DNA from: Galaxea fascicularis
Lineage: Eukaryota; Cnidaria; Anthozoa; Scleractinia; Euphylliidae
Direction of reading: 5' to 3'
Assembly (NCBI GenBank): GCA_948470475.1
Contig: OX419337.1
Span: forward strand, 27,806,372-27,870,371
DNA length: 64,000 nt
Both the position numbers and the translations under genes were made by a program. Shown piece by piece: positions 24,601-35,733 of the stretch. Every line of letters begins with the position of its first letter. Positions within the stretch are counted from its first letter, which is position 1. The notes beneath the pieces are model-generated. The model saw only the letters and a list, made by a program, of their open reading frames with translations, had not been told where the DNA came from and searched no databases.

Positions 24601-27600
24601 TATCGCACGAGGAGGCTTCGTTGGAGTTCATCGCTACGCTGGATTGTGGACAGGTCTGATAAAAAGAACCCTAAACTATATTTTCAAATACACTTAAAAC
24701 CAATACCACCAATGCTTCCTGAAAAAGTTCAATCATTTCAAAAGTCATACATTAGGAAGTTATCAACAGAGTCAAAAGATAGAGCCACCTTAAACATATA
24801 AACTGCAATACCGGAGACAAGTGTTCAGTACCTTAAATTTGAATGATCACGCGTACGTTTCATTCAGTCAGCTTCAATAACTAACATAGACCTCTATACG
24901 TACAGGTGACAGCACGTCAAACTGGGAGTTCGTACAGATGAACATTCCGCTGATCTTGGGTATTGGATTGTCAGCACAGCCTGTCTCTGGGTGCGACATT
25001 GGTGGTTTCTGTGCAGCCTGGCAGGTACAGTTTTACAAATGTCATATAGCCTGTGTATCAGGCTTTTCTCAGTCCCTCTCCCTCAGGACTTGCTGACTTC
25101 TCGCAAATCCTTCTTGCCTTCAATGCGCATGCATTTTCAGGGTGGAAGTTTAGGGTAGCTGGATGATCTAACAACTCATTTTCTCTTGCATTTGCCTCCA
25201 ATACACCATTTTACTAATGATCAGTTCCGAATGAATTGTGGGTAGATCCAGTGCTCTGTGGGGGCAAACGGCCATTTAAAGACGGAATTTGAAATTCTAA
25301 TTTTGATCGTTTGCCCCCACGAAGGACTAGATCTACCCACAATTCACTTGGAACTGATCATTAGCCAAATAGTGTATTCTAACTTACCGGCCTCTTCCTT
25401 TGTCTATGTGCTTATCACACTGCGAAACATCGCTTAGCGGGGCTGGTTATTTCCCATCTCAATATGCTTCCGATTTCATTCTGCACCCTACTTCTGTTAC
25501 TTATTTCTTCACCCTTTGAAATCCCGTTCTTCTTTGTTTATGCTAAAACAACCCTCTTTAATCCTAATAACAGGGACAGATTGTTGACTCGGAGTTGCTT
25601 GCTCGCTGGACCATCATGGGAGCGTTTCTGCCATGGTTCCGTAATCATTATGATAATTATTACAAGCCATACCAGGAGCCTTACAGGTATCCAGAGCCTC
25701 TCCCCACTATCTGCCGCAAGTACATCGAGATCCGTTACAAACTGATCCAGTACATTTATGATGCCATGTACGAAAACACTCTGTGCGGAAAACCTATCTG
25801 CAGGCCATTGTTCATGGATGAGATAATACCAGGTAAATCAAAACATGGCTTGAGAGAATCTTTTACGAAAGTATGGAGCCTGTTTCATGGAAACAGTGGT
25901 GGATCCACACCTACTACAATTCTCTTACACATATATCCAAGCTCCTTCACGAGAATGATTTCTTTTGGTATCTTAACATGAACAAATTGCTAATGAATTT
26001 GGGAACCACCCGTCATTTACGAGCCTAAGAACGAAAGATGCGTTTATCAAGGACTGAACGCTACATACGTGTGCTAACTCTGACGGACAGCCCAAAGGTC
26101 TAATAAACCAAATCTGACTTCCTGGATTTCCACTCCGCTGTCTATGTAAAACAGCTTTCAAAAATGTATTCACCTTATTCCAAAATGGCCGCCATCTCAA
26201 TATTCTTTAGTTTATACTCAAATTAGCCCTCGTTGCCTCGTTCAGAGTAAAATATTCTTTTGAATTTTGCTGTTAAAACGAGGCAACAAGGGCTAATTTG
26301 AATAAAAACAAAAACATACTAGAATGGAAGTTTCGGAATAAAGCGTATTCCGCCATTATATTCTGGTTACAATGACATGAACCGCGCAGGGGGAGGGGCC
26401 GGGGGGCCAAGGCCCCTCCACCTTTTGTAGAAGAAATAATAAATTGAATAAAAGACATTCCAAAAAAGTACTTTTACAGAATAATGGTTGTCGGCTACAG
26501 CTGCCGGACCTTGTGGGGAAAACACCCAAATTTATAATCGTTCTGTTTCGATCCTAACTATAACAGAATAAGCGTCATGAATTAAACTGAGTTAGATGCG
26601 TTTTAACCATTTTAGAGTGAGCCCACTCCCCTCCGTCGAAAAGGCGGAGCACTTCAACTGTGGGAAGTTCAAAAACTGCTCTGCGGACCCTGAATGAGGG
26701 TTCTTTCCGTGTTAAAATGCAAATTATGTTCTATTTAACAGGAGAGTTTCACAATGATCCATACGCTGACGATGATCATGGTTGGGGATACAATGGCTAC
26801 ACCGCTAATCGCCTGGACGATCAGTTCTTCTTGGGAAAAGACATCTTGGTGGCTCCAATTGTTAATCCAGGTTAGCCGTGTCGTGTTGATTAGTGATCGT
26901 AAAATGGCAACCAAACATAAATGAATCGATTCAATGGTCAATTAATCACTCGCTCAGTCGTTTGATTGGTAAATACTACGTCCTGTTAACCTCTCGTCCA
27001 TCCCCTTATCACCGTTGGCTCTCATCCTCCTTCGTGGTTTCTCATATCCATGCGTTCATCCTCCTATCCCATGCATGCAGCTAACCAGTCAGCTCTCCAT
27101 CCATCTGTCCTTAGAGCTATATTTACCCATCCACCAACTCACCCGACCAGCCATCTGTCCCGATTGTTACCTGCGTTTGCACATAAAGCCGTCACGAGAG
27201 AATGCCATCGAGGAAAGGACTATGATCTAGATGAAGGTTTACGTTTGTTATTGACACTGTACTCTTACTTTAGGTCAGAAGAGTCGTGCCGTATACCTCC
27301 CATCTGGAAGCCAGTGGTACCGCTTCACAGACGACGAGATGCCTCTTGATGCTGCTGTGGATGGAGGGGTTGAGTTTGACTTCTACGCCCCATGGGACGA
27401 CCCAAGTAGAGACAACTGTGCCATTTACATCCGAGAGGGAGCAATTATCCCAAAACGTGAACTGGAACAGTACATTGGAGAGCTCTATTCTCAGGGTAAA
27501 ATGAATCCCGTCACCTTCAGCATCTATCCAGGCCGTGACAGCAAATATGTGATCTATCTTGATGACGATGGCGTCACTAACAGCGCTGAGACAGAAGGGA

Positions 27601-28211
27601 AATACAGGCTGACTCAGATCTCTCATGAAGGTAAACTTCTGTAAACATCGTCGGGCAAAACCATGAAACTCCGCGGGAATAAATGCTCGGAGATATTTTT
27701 TTCTGGTTCAACACAGAAAGCGTACAGCTGAAATTTCTGCCTAGATTTTTGATCCTTTGTTTCTTCCTGTCAAAGAAAAAAAAGTCACCTTTAAAGTGGA
27801 TATCTTAAAACCAACGAAGTTGTTCCACATATTTTATTTCTTTCATACCATATATTAAGTCAGCATGCCGGTAGAGACGGTACAATCAAAGTGTGACTTA
27901 CCTTTCTTTGTTATTTCGCGTCAGGAATTCCCGGTGGTCAGATGATTCGCATCAAACGTTTGTACGACAAATTCAAACCACACGAGACGTTCTACTACCT
28001 GGGCATGCCGGGAACTATCTCCCCACAATACGTCAAGGCCGCTGGAAAAACACTACAGCAGAAGTTTGGGGCCACTGACCAGGAAGCTGCGAAAGCTCTA
28101 ACAGATTCCAAGGACACGCCGGGAGCGTATTACTACAACAATTGCCTGAAAACAACCTTTATCAAGATCTTCGACACCTCCAATGATATTACTGTGGAAG
28201 TGATGTTCTAG
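21688..28211 (+). CDS. GH31 enzyme, alpha-1,4-glucan lyase-like (9 exons)
   Basis: Exons 21688-22005, 22634-23368, 23839-24308, 24472-24653, 24906-25024, 25574-25832, 26742-26870, 27274-27630 and 27925-28211 all join in phase to give 951 residues. The catalytic domain shows IFGYHQGGYGPNY, HVDVDFQDNY, and VWQDMTTPA (nucleophile Asp about 475). It also shows YAGLWTGDSTSNWEF (acid/base Asp about 570) and SGCDIGGF. Ordinary GH31 alpha-glucosidases have W-x-DMNEP at the nucleophile. DMTTPA and WTGD-x-SNWEF are what I recall for red-algal and fungal alpha-1,4-glucan lyases (EC 4.2.2.13), which release 1,5-anhydrofructose from starch or glycogen. The length also fits (lyases about 1000-1090). There is no signal peptide, so it is probably cytosolic. 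AATAAA at 28355-28360 is a likely poly(A) signal. A hydrolase is the alternative. Confidence 0.85.
25199..25379. repeat. hairpin MITE in GH31 intron 5
   Basis: Arms of about 70 bases (GAATTGTGGGTAGATC and GTGGGGGCAAACG at the left, their complements at the right) surround a short loop. It lies wholly in the intron between exons 5 and 6. Confidence 0.75.
26211..26306. repeat. hairpin repeat in GH31 intron 6
   Basis: AAATTAGCCCTCGTTGCCTC at the left is matched by GAGGCAACAAGGGCTAATTT at the right, around a loop of about 35 bases. Confidence 0.7.
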
Positions 28212-28360
28212 GCTCCTCCTCATCCTCTGCAGTGAACACAGAAAACGCATCACGAAAGGACTGATGCTTAGCATGGTTCTAAAAGAGATGACTGTTTCCT
28301 GGACTTAATAATCCTAAGTAACAAAGATTGCAAGGCACATTGCTTTGATTGCATAATAAA

Positions 28361-30118
28361 AGTTTGAGTGGTTGTTATTCGCCATGATGTGGCTGTTGCG
28401 TCGGAATGATTAAAGTAAAAAGAAAAAGCATGTATGGTGTCGTAATAATCTCCTTTAATACTGGCTAGTTGGTTGACGAAACGAGGGTATATGGCGTGGA
28501 ATTGCTTGCAACGCCTTGTAGTTTGAACCAAAAAATGCCCCGAAACATGCATTTGTAGGAGAAATTCGTGACCTGTAGTTTGCAGAGAACACAATCTTTT
28601 GTACTAGAATGTTCCCCCCTTTTTTCTCATATCACCTGTGTTTATTCCCTTATCTTATCCCCTGGTATCCCTTCCCCTCCCGGGATGCCCAAATTCCTTG
28701 TGCGCTGGGTACCCCCTCCAATAATTTTCGGAAAGCGTTCAAGCGATGGATTCCCCAGAATACCGAAATCTTTTCCAATGTGAAAAATACGTTTTTTTCG
28801 AACAAAACAATGTAAATTGACCGATGGCACCCTCTTTGTGAGGGTATTGCGTGACAACCACTACCTTTCGCATGCAACACTCTGAGGTAAAGAATACTGA
28901 CTCGTGTTATAAATTTCATGTATAATAATCTCTAGACGCAGTCTTTATCATGAGTTTTTGGTTGGTTATTTTGGTCTTTTCAATCGAGCAATCGTTACCG
29001 CAGTGACCCCGCCGGTATTGTGATATTTCGCGTCCCTTAATAGTTTTAATACGGGTAAGTTTGAAGTGTTTTTTAGCAGTGATGCTGTGCGGTTGCGACG
29101 ATCTCCGTTTTGATCAAGTTTTGGGAGGACTTCTTTTGTTACACAGGGAGTTTTCTAAGAACTGCGCAATATACCAGGCAAACGTGTCGGACGACTTATC
29201 GTGTTTTTTAAGTGTTGAAGCTGATAACGGCGAATTTTAGCGATTTGACGGGTTAATAATTTGCCGTTGTGAGAAAAGGACACCTGCTTCGAGTCTATAG
29301 ACCCTTCTCCAAAATGGCGGCAATGAATTTGAATTAGTTAAAATTGAACTGAATGAAAAACTGGTACCAGAAATAGGAAGAGCACCTTTACTTTAGTAAG
29401 TTTCAGCATATCAGGTGTTGTACCAGCTGAGAAAATGTAAGTTGAAATTTGACAAATTTACAGACGTTTGTATGACTGGGGGTATGGCGTATACCCCAGT
29501 AATACAAACGTCTGTAAATTTTTCATTTTTCAACTTACATTTTCTCAGCTGATATTACACCTAATATGCTGAAACTTTGCAGGGTTACTAAAGTAAAGAT
29601 GCTCTTTCTAGTCTTTCCGAGTCCAGCGTATACGTTTTTAATTTTGACTTATTTGATCATGAATTTTCGGCCGCCATTTTGGAGAAGGGTGACGACAACA
29701 CGACTCTCGCCCCAGTCTGTATTTGAGGAGATGTTGCGAGTAATCAGTTGTTTGGGTAGCTTACCCATACTACTGGTGATTCGGCTGTGGGATACCTTTG
29801 CATGTCACGCAAACTTCCCTATCTTTGCGATCGTCACGCAATAATTGTTTCAGACCTTCTCCCTTCACGAAATTAGCTTTTTGGTGGTTGAATCATCTCT
29901 GTAGCTCATTGGTCTTACCTTTTTGGTGATTGAAACGGTTTCATCAGTGTTTCAGCTCTGGCGTGAAACACAGTAGAAACTGGAAAGTGGAGTTAACGAT
30001 TGACTTGCACTCCCTGCCAAATATGGAAGTTCGCCGTGATACTCTCCCATGAGACAACGCTCTCCGGATTTCCCGCTCTTTGCGAACAAAACATCGAATC
30101 GCTTGAACTCCTCGCAAA
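28361..30118. other. intergenic and 5' flank of Ub-ART gene 1
   Basis: No gene recognised. It contains the long palindrome at 29301-29690. The stretch just before 30119 should hold the promoter and 5' UTR of the ubiquitin-ART gene. Confidence 0.45.
29301..29690. mobile_element. 390-bp palindromic TIR element
   Basis: It begins ACCCTTCTCCAAAATGGCGG and ends with its near-complement (CCGCCATTTTGGAGAAGGGT). Complementarity continues inward through most of the element to a tight centre near 29478-29505 (CTGGGGGTATGGCGTATACCCCAG). It contains no transposase, so it is a non-autonomous full palindrome. Confidence 0.8.
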
Positions 30119-31075
30119 ATGTCCAATTTAGAGCTATTAAGCGCAGGATTCTCCGCGATCCTTGGCACAGATGTTGTACCAAAGCAAAAAGGAGAGGAGA
30201 TTTCCATCCATGATCTTTTTAAGCAAACGTATGTGATGAGGCCACCGTCATCCGTTCGCGCGCCCGGTGAGTTTGATATCAATGTGATAACTTTGACGGG
30301 CGACCAAATCGCTATTCGAGTGACGGAGGAACTCTCTGTTGATAACGTGAAAGCTGCTATTCAAGACCAAACAGAAATACCGGTTGAACAGATTAGACTG
30401 ATATTTGCTGGTAAACAGCTTCTTGACTATCAGACGGTGAAGGACTATGGAATAGCACCCAATGATACTGTACATCTTGTTCTTCGCTTGAGTGGTGGTG
30501 GTGCCCCTTTGCCTCGTGCTTTTAACACAGACGAGCTTGATCCGGATTTCGATTACGACTTCACTAATGTTAAAGATAACGGTGAGAGGTACATGAGAGG
30601 TGGATACGAGTATAAGCGACCGTACGGTTGGAAACGAATTGCAATCAAGGTTGTTGGAAGGTACCAAAACGACGACTGGCTCGGTCCGAATGGCATTCGA
30701 ATGGCTGAAGTACATGGAGAATGGCCGGTTTCTTATCACGGAACGAATATGGGAAGTGCCAAGATGATTTTGAAAGAGGGGTATAAACCTGGGCCGAGAG
30801 CTCTATATGGTAAAGGCATCTACACTAGTCCAAACCTTGAAATGGTTGAACGGCTCTATGCACAAGAATTCACTCATCGGGGGAAAACTTACAAAATGAT
30901 TCTGCAGAATCGCGTTAATCCGGATCGGCGAAATGGCAACCTTGAAATCATCCGCGCCTCGCAAACTGGAGTTGGCGCTGATTACTGGTTGTCACCGGCG
31001 TATAACGATGATGTACGTCCATATGGAATTCTTATCCGTGAAGTTCCAAAATCCACGTCCAACCCAGCAGTCTAG
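30119..31075 (+). CDS. ubiquitin-like domain fused to ADP-ribosyltransferase-like domain (Ub-ART 1)
   Basis: The product is intronless, 318 residues. Residues 1-45 are the family N-terminus ([16 protein letters not shown] then ISIHDLF). Residues 52-127 are ubiquitin-like, about 41 of 76 positions identical to ubiquitin in my gap-free hand alignment, ending HLVLRLSGG followed by a third Gly. The Leu8, Ile44, His68 and Val70 surface is kept, as are Arg42, Arg72, Lys27 and Lys48. Lys6, 11, 29, 33 and 63 and Arg74 are replaced. Residues 165-310 are the ART-like fold with YHGT (His207) and YGKGIYTSP (Tyr235), and end [10 protein letters not shown]. The third triad residue is not obvious. The di-glycine is internal, so the ubiquitin unit could be a cleavable moiety, a targeting module or a substrate in cis. 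Activity is not demonstrated. Confidence 0.85.
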   Translation: MSNLELLSAGFSAILGTDVVPKQKGEEISIHDLFKQTYVMRPPSSVRAPGEFDINVITLTGDQIAIRVTEELSVDNVKAAIQDQTEIPVEQIRLIFAGKQLLDYQTVKDYGIAPNDTVHLVLRLSGGGAPLPRAFNTDELDPDFDYDFTNVKDNGERYMRGGYEYKRPYGWKRIAIKVVGRYQNDDWLGPNGIRMAEVHGEWPVSYHGTNMGSAKMILKEGYKPGPRALYGKGIYTSPNLEMVERLYAQEFTHRGKTYKMILQNRVNPDRRNGNLEIIRASQTGVGADYWLSPAYNDDVRPYGILIREVPKSTSNPAV

Positions 31076-32681
31076 GCCATGAATTCTTTTGCAACCTCAC
31101 CAGGCATTTGTTTACAACCTTGCCCACAGCCTGCCAAGAAAGGAAAAAAGAGGAAGAGAAAGAGTAATTAGTTTTCTCGTATAAGCAGATCACAAATAAG
31201 TATACAGCATACAGAGACTACACGTGCATTTCTTTTTTTTTTTTGTGATCTTTGTAATGATCAATGTCGGTCAGGGTACATGGGTATACAGATATCAGGC
31301 TTTTCTTAATCAGCTATACAGTTTCTTGCAGTTGAAATGCAGGTATTTGGTAAACCACTTTTAAAAATGTTGATTGTATTGTACCGGTATACTACTTTCA
31401 GGTATATTATAGGCAGTTTTAAGTATTTTGGCATACTGATTTGCCAATACCATCTCCCCTGGCTTATTTTGAATGATGAAATGCAATAATTCCCAACTAC
31501 TTTCTAACAGAGATGAGAGGAGGGGAGGGTGAGTAGATATTTACTCCAGGAAGATGGTATTTTCAAATCCATAATAGTCCATGAAGTAGAGCTAAAATAG
31601 CATTTTTGGTATTTTTAATAACATAGAGGTGCAGGGTTAAGTGCCATGCATTTTAACGGTAACTCTTGATTATAACAGAAAGACGGATGATTAGATAATT
31701 TGGGATATATTTTAATGCCATTGTTGCAGATGAGTTAAAGTACTCAGTGAAGACGTTCTGAGTTGTTTCATTGGTATTTTTCATAGTTACAAACTATGGT
31801 ATAGTTACTATGGTATTTTTGTATGTAATTGATTGTTTTGTTCTGTTACAACTTTACTGGCATTGCAAGCAAATTTGGATAAAATAACATTTCAAACGAG
31901 AGACACCATCTACTGTTTGTTTTATGTTTTATATGCTTGTTACTTTGTGATTAAATGAGAGACACATCACTTGTTCTGCATTTTGTCTTTGTTCAGTTCA
32001 GGACAGAAAGCTTACAAAGTGGGGAATTTGAAGTAAGAAGTCTGCCCATTTCAGGGGCTTTTGATCATTCGTTGATTCCTGTGGGCAGGGACATTTGATT
32101 TAAACCATTAGTGGTTCTTGGGTTCAATGATGCCATCTAGTTCCCTGGTAGAAGAGGCTCTTTTCCTGGTGTTCGCCCTCTTTTCTCCTGTCAGCATTTT
32201 AGACATTGCGCTGTCTTCGAATTTAATTGCGTCTGAATTAAATTTGACGATAGCGCAAGGTATAAACTAGACCTAAGCTACTTCAAATTTTTTTGGGGGG
32301 CATGCTGCCAGATGCCCAGAAGGGTGACAACTTTAACGTACAAATAGACGATTACGCCATAAAAAATCTCACTCTTTGGCAGGGTAGCAATTCATTTCCT
32401 TTTGGGGGAGGGGGGGGTGCTAGCGTGTTATTTAAGACATTCAGTGAACATTTCATTCAAATCATACAAAAACACTCTAAAAGTGCGATCTGTGGTACCT
32501 GACATTTTTTCTATTTGATCTTTCTATTTCTGTTTGTCGTTTTTGATGAAGAACAATTTTTGAATGGACAGAAATTAAAATATCGTAGGTGGTTCCGAGG
32601 TCGGGTGGAGATACGATTTGTCACTTCGAACGCCTGGTCGAATTGTGTCTTCGCAATTGCAATCTTGAGTTCGTGTAGCAA
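31076..32681. other. 3' flank and intergenic, no gene recognised
   Basis: AT-rich sequence without convincing coding features. A short hairpin around ATTGCGCTGTC / GATAGCGCAA lies at about 32208-32260. A G-run (GGGGGAGGGGGGGG) lies at about 32404-32417. The open frame at 32293-32502 has no family signature. Confidence 0.45.
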
Positions 32682-33950
32682 ATGGTTTTTATGGCTAGTG
32701 TTCGTGGTCCTTTTCTTTTTGGAATACTGAAACATGTCAGGACTTCTACTAAGATCAATCCTTGTCAACCATCAAAGAGTATCTTTTGGACTTTATCCGT
32801 TTCTCCTCGTCCTTATAAGCCAAGGAAACTGGGGCACGAATCGAACTTTTTTCTGAGCAGTGATCACTCATCTCTATTTTCAGACGAAACAGGACGTGAA
32901 TTACACGACGAAAGGGTCATATTTGTTTGTGATGTACCAAGAAAAACTCCTGACATCAAAGGGAAACTACGGAAACATTTTTCTTTGTTTGGAGAGGTTG
33001 AGAAAGTATCGCGCATTAGACAAGATATGATGTTGGTATCTTTCAGAAGTGTGGAGGGCGCAAGCAAGGCCTTAAAAGAAAAGCACCTCTTAGAAGGGCA
33101 ATGGATAACAACCTTACCAAATGTCAAAAAGGGAAATTGGAAAGGAAAGTCTAGCAAGATCAAGGTAGAAAACGTGCCACAAAACATGTCGAAAGAAGAA
33201 CTGGTTAATTATTTCTCAGAGTTTGGATCTGTTACAAGTGTTGACTTTATCATTATAGATCCAGATACTTTGCAAAGGAAAAGCTTTTGCTTTGTAGAAT
33301 TTTCAAGCATGGATGAAGCAAAAAAGGCAGCAATGGTTGAAGATCACAAAGTTGGTGTGAGCTCCTTGAAAGTGTCTTTGTCGACGTCCAAGTTAAGTGC
33401 TGTAAAGAACTCAAAGGAGATAATTGTGCGCTCATTACCACATGATATTACTCTTGATGATTTAAAAGAGCACTTTGCACAGTTTGGTTCCTTAGAGCAA
33501 ATAGACTTGATTTACCAGGCACTTGCTCGTCCCCACACAATATATGCCTTTGTGAAATTTGAATCCCCACATGCTGCAGAACAAGCATCAGCAACTTTAA
33601 TCCATAGGATCTGTGATAAGAAGACTGTGGTCCAAAAATCTGCTTTGCCCTACCTCATCAAAAATGGAGACCGTAAACTCTTTATTGAAGGATTTCAACC
33701 AGGCACTGATCCCGAGAAAGTGAGAGCATACTTTGAAGAATTTGGAAAACTGGAGCATGTGAATAAAACTTCAATCCATCCCACTGGAAAAACTTTTGTT
33801 GTTTTTAAATCAAAAGTAAGTTTGCAGCATGTGTTGCAACAAAAGGAACATGTCTTGGATGGCTGTAATTTAAGGATTCGACCAGTTTTATGGAGAAAAC
33901 CAGAAATTGAAAGTATACAGCTGATGAATATGGATGAGTTAATTGAGTGA
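32682..33950 (+). CDS. four-RRM protein, predicted mitochondrial, intronless (copy 2)
   Basis: The 422-residue product has the same architecture as the gene at 5430: a basic, Ser-rich N-terminus (about 1-65) and then four RRMs at roughly 78-150, 158-232, 243-318 and 334-405. Diagnostic phrases are VIFVCDVP, KLRKHFSLFGEVE, KIKVENVPQNMS, ELVNYFSEFGSV, FCFVEFSSM, IIVRSLPHDIT, LKEHFAQFG and LFIEGFQPGTD. The second RRM keeps the best RNP1 strand (KSFCFVEF). A start at the second Met (32691, MASVRG) is equally possible. It converges with Ub-ART gene 2. Mitochondrial import is inferred from composition only. Confidence 0.85.
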   Translation: MVFMASVRGPFLFGILKHVRTSTKINPCQPSKSIFWTLSVSPRPYKPRKLGHESNFFLSSDHSSLFSDETGRELHDERVIFVCDVPRKTPDIKGKLRKHFSLFGEVEKVSRIRQDMMLVSFRSVEGASKALKEKHLLEGQWITTLPNVKKGNWKGKSSKIKVENVPQNMSKEELVNYFSEFGSVTSVDFIIIDPDTLQRKSFCFVEFSSMDEAKKAAMVEDHKVGVSSLKVSLSTSKLSAVKNSKEIIVRSLPHDITLDDLKEHFAQFGSLEQIDLIYQALARPHTIYAFVKFESPHAAEQASATLIHRICDKKTVVQKSALPYLIKNGDRKLFIEGFQPGTDPEKVRAYFEEFGKLEHVNKTSIHPTGKTFVVFKSKVSLQHVLQQKEHVLDGCNLRIRPVLWRKPEIESIQLMNMDELIE

Positions 33951-33960
33951 TTAGAATTTC

Positions 33961-34188
33961 AAGGTCAGCACACATGATGGGACTAGTCCCTTGAAGAGTT
34001 TACACGAAGGGACTGATCGCAGGGACTAGTCCCACAAATTCAAACCAGTTGAATTCGTGGGACAAGTCATAGGGACCAAAATTTGGTCCCTGTGACTAGA
34101 TTTTTTTGTCAAAAATGGCTAGTTCATGCAATGGGACTTGTTGCAAGGACTAGTCATGGGGACTAGTCCCCTTGTGTGTGCTGACCTT
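33961..34188. mobile_element. MITE immediately after the four-RRM copy 2 stop codon
   Basis: Ends are AAGGTCAGCACACA and its complement TGTGTGCTGACCTT, with further inverted and direct copies of GGGACTAGTCCC inside. The 228-bp element starts 10 bp after the stop, so it probably forms part of the 3' UTR of that gene. Confidence 0.75.
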
Positions 34189-35382
34189 AAAGGTGATGTT
34201 TAAAGATCTGAAGATCTGAAACCCTGGTCATGTGAATAGATACTTACTTTCTACTGTATTCTTTACAGGGTTCAGTTTTGTTTGAAGAGTTTACCTCTGT
34301 GAAAGGTTCAACTTTTCAAAATGCTTTGACACACAAGATTGATACAGCTTAAACTGGAACACTATTACATCACCTTCTAAAGATCATAAGTGTTCCATAA
34401 AGTCATGGTCATTGACTGCCATTTACAGCTTTCAATCTAAAATGTCAATTTCTGTTTATATGTGGGAGAGCAAGATTTTCTAATATGTCTGAAATTCCCA
34501 ATTCAAAATTCAATTTAAGTTTTAGATTATTATTGTGAAAGAATGAATAATTTATTAATTATCAAAAGTTCTTGGTGGGAAAAAGGGCATTGTGATGGAT
34601 GAGTTGGCCTCAAACATACTCTCAACATACTCTACTTTGGAATGCAAGTTGGTTATCACTTTCCAAGTCCTGTCATAAGGTTAATTTCCCAAATTCAGCC
34701 TTAATTAAAATCACAAAATAAACACTGAGACACCTATAATCTGGTACAATAACTACCTGGTCTGTATGCCAAGAAAGAGTGTACTTACAAAAAATTGGAA
34801 ATTGTAAAGCCAAATGTCGGCTGACCTTGCAGTGAAAGGTGCAGAAACCATGGCAAAATAATTTTGCCATGATTATTATTTCTTATTATTTCTTCCTTCT
34901 TTGTTCTCATGTGTGAAATGTATGATGGGTATCATATTTTATAATAACACAACGTCGCAAGTACACTTTAACCTTCTGTAACTACAAAGTAATTTATTAT
35001 TATGTTATGATATTAAGTCAACACAGCATTTGAACTATTTGTTGGAGACTGCTGCTATGGTGATCCAGGGATTGTTAGCATTTCAGAAGTGCAGGAAGTA
35101 CACCCAGATGTTGCATTCTAGAAAAGAAATTGCTTAGATTGTGGGCTTCCATGCATCAGGTTGGAGACATAGTAATGATAGAGTGTTGTGGATTTATAAA
35201 CTACCCCTTTTTTTACCTCAGAGCTGTCAAAAGGCCATATAACCCATTACAACTGTCAAAAGTAAATATCTGCAATGCATTCACTGACGATTTTGACTTT
35301 TGCAGGTTCATTTTGTTCAGGAATGACTATGGGTGTGCAGCTAAATTAACATGTGGATCAAAACTCAATGACAGTCTTGTAT
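34189..35382. other. intergenic, no gene recognised
   Basis: AT-rich. The reading frames present are short and lack family features. Confidence 0.4.
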
Positions 35383-35542
35383 TTATAATAATAATAATAA
35401 TAATAATAATAAATTGTTAATTATTGACCACTCCCACAGAGGGGCTTTTCAGGGAAAATGAAACAAATAAACAAACAAATGAAAACAAAAGAGTTAAGAA
35501 TCCAAACTGGTTGGAGGCAGACCAGTTGGCTATTTAAACATC
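35383..35542 (-). repeat. SINE-like 3' fragment with ATT-type tail
   Basis: On the minus strand this reads CCAACTGGTCTG, GGGAGTGGTCAAT and then an (ATT)n tail (35383-35418 on plus). The same body occurs at about 42970-43110, so it is a dispersed short retroelement, 5'-truncated here. Confidence 0.65.
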
Positions 35543-35733
35543 ACTATGGTGACTAGCATGTTATTTCTCATTACTTTTTGAAACTTTAGTCCAGTTCATG
35601 AAAGGAAAAAATTAACTAAGTTAACAAGTCTTTGCAACGAGTTCTTCCCCGTGACATCTCAAGAAATGTACCAAGAAAAGTGGAGCGACCATGCATCTTG
35701 ATATTCAGGAGTTTCCTTTGAAGCATAACACCT

